7,855 bases of DNA from Kofleriaceae bacterium (GTDB taxonomy: Bacteria > Myxococcota_A > Polyangia > Haliangiales > Haliangiaceae): NCBI GenBank assembly GCA_016763395.1, contig JAESTW010000668.1, forward strand, positions 1-7,855. The letters run 5' to 3'. Under the pieces are notes generated by a model. That model saw nothing but the letters and a program-made list of their open reading frames with translations. It searched no databases and had not been told where the DNA came from. Positions within the stretch are counted from its first letter, which is position 1. Each line of letters opens with the position of its first letter. The position numbers and the translations under genes were made by a program. This document shows positions 5,919 to 7,855 of the stretch, piece by piece.

Positions 5919-7628
5919 GTGCGCCCTCAACTTCCATTCCTAGTTACATCGCTACTGCTCATTGCCTGTTCTGGCCCTGGTGAAGAGTTCACTAGCCCCG
6001 GCGGCGGCGGCAAAGCTGACTCTCTGAATTCATGTGAACCTGGGCAAATTTGTGTGCCGACCCAATCCTACGAGGTCGCCTTCACCAACCCAATTTGCAA
6101 GAGCTACGAGTACGCGCAACCAGTGGCCAATGCTCGCAACACGGGCATGATCAGTGCAAAACCGAAGAACGTTTTCTGCACCAGAGATGACTCTGAAATC
6201 TCAGGCTCGCGAGCTGAAAGCCCACAATCTCGACTCAAAGCACTCGTTGAAGAAGCCCAAGCGGGTGACGAGCTCTTCCTCAGTTACCTCTCCTTCTCGG
6301 ACACGATTATTGCGGACGCTTTGTGTGCGGCTGCGGAGCGGGGTGTCGATGTCGACTTCGTCTTGGACAAGAACAACTCCAGAGCGGATGCGCTCCGAAG
6401 CTGCGGTGCCGATGTCATGATTCGCGGCCACCGAGGAAGTATTGGGTTTCAGCATACCAAGCTAGTAATGCTAAATCCTCATGCCGAAGCTACCGCGCCC
6501 TTGGAAGGCGATGATGCAGTACTCGCACTGGTCAACGACTTGTCCGTCGGGTTTATTGAACTCGACATCGATGCTCGGCTCAATGCGCGTGCAGCTTCCA
6601 ACATCATCGCGCACAGGAATGGCGCCGATCAGACTCCAGGAACCACGGACGACAATCGTTTTGATGACATCAAGGAACTCGACGATGTCCGCCAAGTTGG
6701 CCCCGCGGCACTCCGAGATCTTCTCGAGTACGCGATGTTCAAAGGCGTAGGCGTTACCAACAATACCGTCAAGATGGTCTTTGGTAGCGGCAACCTGTCG
6801 TCAGGAACCCATTTGCACCACGAGAACTGGCACTTTGCTGAGTTTTCCCGAGATAGCTATTTCGTACAGAGCCATGTGTGCCTAATCGATGCACTCATCG
6901 ACCCGAGCGAGGCAAGCACCGATGGCAAAGGCGCATTTCGGACGGCAATGAATGATTGTCGCGACCAAATTGAAAGTCCAGAGGAAGACGACCTTCAGGC
7001 CTTCTTTATCCCCGTCCTTGAAGATCGTAACGCGATTCGCGCGATCATGCAGATACAAATGCTAGCAGCGAGTTCAGTTGATATTGCGGCGCATCGATTC
7101 AGCTGGCGCCAAATGCTCGACGCTATCACCTTCCAATTACAAGGTGAGCCTGGCTTTGAGGCACGCCTCATTACAGATGATGATGTCTATTGGTTGCAGC
7201 CTCTTGTAGGAGCGCCTGCAGTTGTGGGATTCAATTCAGAGAATGAAGCAGAAGAAATAACCGCCCTTATCGAAGCTGGTGGCGGCGCAACCGGTGATTT
7301 CGATGACGAGAGTCGTTTTGCTGTGAAGTTTATGGAAACCAACCATAGAGGCTTCTTGCTGCACCACAATAAGTTTATGATTTTCCGCAACGAACTCGGA
7401 CAAGCTACCTCGGTGATTTACGGTGCAGCCAACTTTACTGGCACTGGCTTCGGCTCTAACTTAGAGAATGTCTATTTTACAACCAGGCCTGAAATCGTCG
7501 CTGCCTTCGATCATCAGTTCAGTCGCTTCTGGGGAGACTCTGCCGTCACTTCCAGAGATCCAGAGCCACCGCGAGCAACCGCTGCGGCGGACATGCCAAT
7601 TGACGACATCCAGCCGCTTACTCCCTAA
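5919..7628 (+). CDS. Phospholipase D-family lipoprotein with inserted HhH-like module
   Basis: A 569-residue exported lipoprotein starting at GTG 5919; no ATG is in frame nearby. The signal peptide ends in the lipobox LIAC (Cys17), followed by a Gly-rich tether GGGGKADS (28-35) and a Cys-containing segment (39-60). Two PLD half-sites are present. The first has HTK (His179, Lys181) and GSGNLSSG (Asn292) with Glu302 in HENW; the second has HNK (His483, Lys485) and GAANFTGTGF (Asn505). Together they should form one two-histidine phosphodiesterase site cleaving phospholipid or nucleic acid. The Asp that usually follows HxKxxxx is Asn186 in the first half and Arg490 in the second. Residues about 195-275 interrupt the first half with LNARAASNIIAHR, GTTDDNRFDDIKELDDV and VGPAALRDLLEYA, a helix-hairpin-helix-like pattern also found in myxobacterial exported proteins. 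A nuclease role is plausible, not shown. No good ribosome site precedes the GTG. The next gene starts 36 bases downstream. Confidence 0.9.
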   Translation: MRPQLPFLVTSLLLIACSGPGEEFTSPGGGGKADSLNSCEPGQICVPTQSYEVAFTNPICKSYEYAQPVANARNTGMISAKPKNVFCTRDDSEISGSRAESPQSRLKALVEEAQAGDELFLSYLSFSDTIIADALCAAAERGVDVDFVLDKNNSRADALRSCGADVMIRGHRGSIGFQHTKLVMLNPHAEATAPLEGDDAVLALVNDLSVGFIELDIDARLNARAASNIIAHRNGADQTPGTTDDNRFDDIKELDDVRQVGPAALRDLLEYAMFKGVGVTNNTVKMVFGSGNLSSGTHLHHENWHFAEFSRDSYFVQSHVCLIDALIDPSEASTDGKGAFRTAMNDCRDQIESPEEDDLQAFFIPVLEDRNAIRAIMQIQMLAASSVDIAAHRFSWRQMLDAITFQLQGEPGFEARLITDDDVYWLQPLVGAPAVVGFNSENEAEEITALIEAGGGATGDFDDESRFAVKFMETNHRGFLLHHNKFMIFRNELGQATSVIYGAANFTGTGFGSNLENVYFTTRPEIVAAFDHQFSRFWGDSAVTSRDPEPPRATAAADMPIDDIQPLTP

Positions 7629-7652
7629 CCTTCTGCGCTTCAACCTTCTACT

Positions 7653-7656
7653 AGGG
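7653..7656 (+). promoter_or_regulatory. Ribosome binding site of the right-edge lipoprotein
   Basis: AGGG ends 8 bases before ATG 7665, a normal spacing, and supports that start. Confidence 0.5.
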
Positions 7657-7664
7657 CCTCTACT

Positions 7665-7855
7665 ATGAAACTCCCCATTTCCCTCCTTTTGTGCTCACTG
7701 CTCACTCACTCGGCCTGTTCAAAGAAATCCGATGACTCCAAGTCGCCGGACACTGAAGAGATAGAAACCTACGGCAAGAAAACCACCATCACTCTCAAAG
7801 ACCTAAACAATCTAAAAATTGATGTGTCCGAGGGAGTAGAACCCAGTAAAATGGG
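7665..7855 (+). CDS. Small lipoprotein, 5' part only (cut by right edge)
   Basis: The frame is open from ATG 7665 to the edge (63 full codons). It begins MKLPISLLLCSLL and reaches a lipobox-like HSAC with Cys18, a clear lipoprotein signal peptide. The mature start is highly charged (SKKSDDSKSPDTEE), a typical flexible tether, followed by TTITLKDLNNLKIDVSEG, which may begin a beta-rich domain. No family is recognised from this fragment. It lies 36 bases after the PLD gene with its own ribosome site, so the two are probably cotranscribed and may act together at the envelope. Confidence 0.8.
   Translation, partial: MKLPISLLLCSLLTHSACSKKSDDSKSPDTEEIETYGKKTTITLKDLNNLKIDVSEGVEPSKM

Noticed and set aside
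5783..5983. Plus-strand 66-codon open frame before the PLD gene
   Set aside because: It is composed largely of the translated CCTTCCTGGCT repeats and ends inside the PLD signal peptide coding region, so it looks spurious.

Overview
The window looks like chromosomal DNA from a Gram-negative bacterium of the myxobacterial or wider deltaproteobacterial kind (Myxococcota or a relative). The reasons are the density of exported lipoproteins, a DUF1554-type lectin-like domain, a choice-of-anchor B beta-propeller protein, an alginate-export-type outer-membrane barrel, and a phospholipase D-like lipoprotein carrying a helix-hairpin-helix-like module. GC looks to be roughly 50-55% by eye. The lineage is inferred from gene content only; no rRNA or core marker gene is present.

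Layout. Two genes read leftward: a lipoprotein with a DUF1554 domain (1-691, running off the left edge) and, just upstream of it, a short-chain dehydrogenase/reductase (741-1658). A divergent intergenic region (1659-1838) separates them from four genes reading rightward. These are a 794-residue lipoprotein with FAS1, P/Homo B and choice-of-anchor B domains (1839-4223), an outer-membrane beta-barrel of the alginate-export type (about 4482-5759), a PLD-family lipoprotein (5919-7628), and the start of a small lipoprotein cut by the right edge (7665-7855). The gaps of about 260, 160 and 36 bases suggest that only the last two genes are tightly coupled. The earlier ones may have their own promoters.

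How they may work together. Five of the six proteins carry N-terminal export signals, and four of those have lipobox cysteines, so most of the window encodes cell-envelope or surface proteins. FAS1 and DUF1554 modules are associated with adhesion or carbohydrate binding, the barrel could pass polysaccharide or small solutes, and the PLD protein could be an extracytoplasmic nuclease or phosphodiesterase. A joint role in surface adhesion or matrix handling is inference. The SDR is the only cytosolic enzyme and has no evident link to the rest.

The most notable points are the HhH-like module inserted inside the first PLD half-site, the FAS1/P-domain/propeller architecture on a lipid anchor, and an excess of the hexamer GTCCGG/CCGGAC (21 hand-counted sites) that is absent from the PLD gene. 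No tRNA, rRNA, CRISPR array, transposase or integrase was seen.
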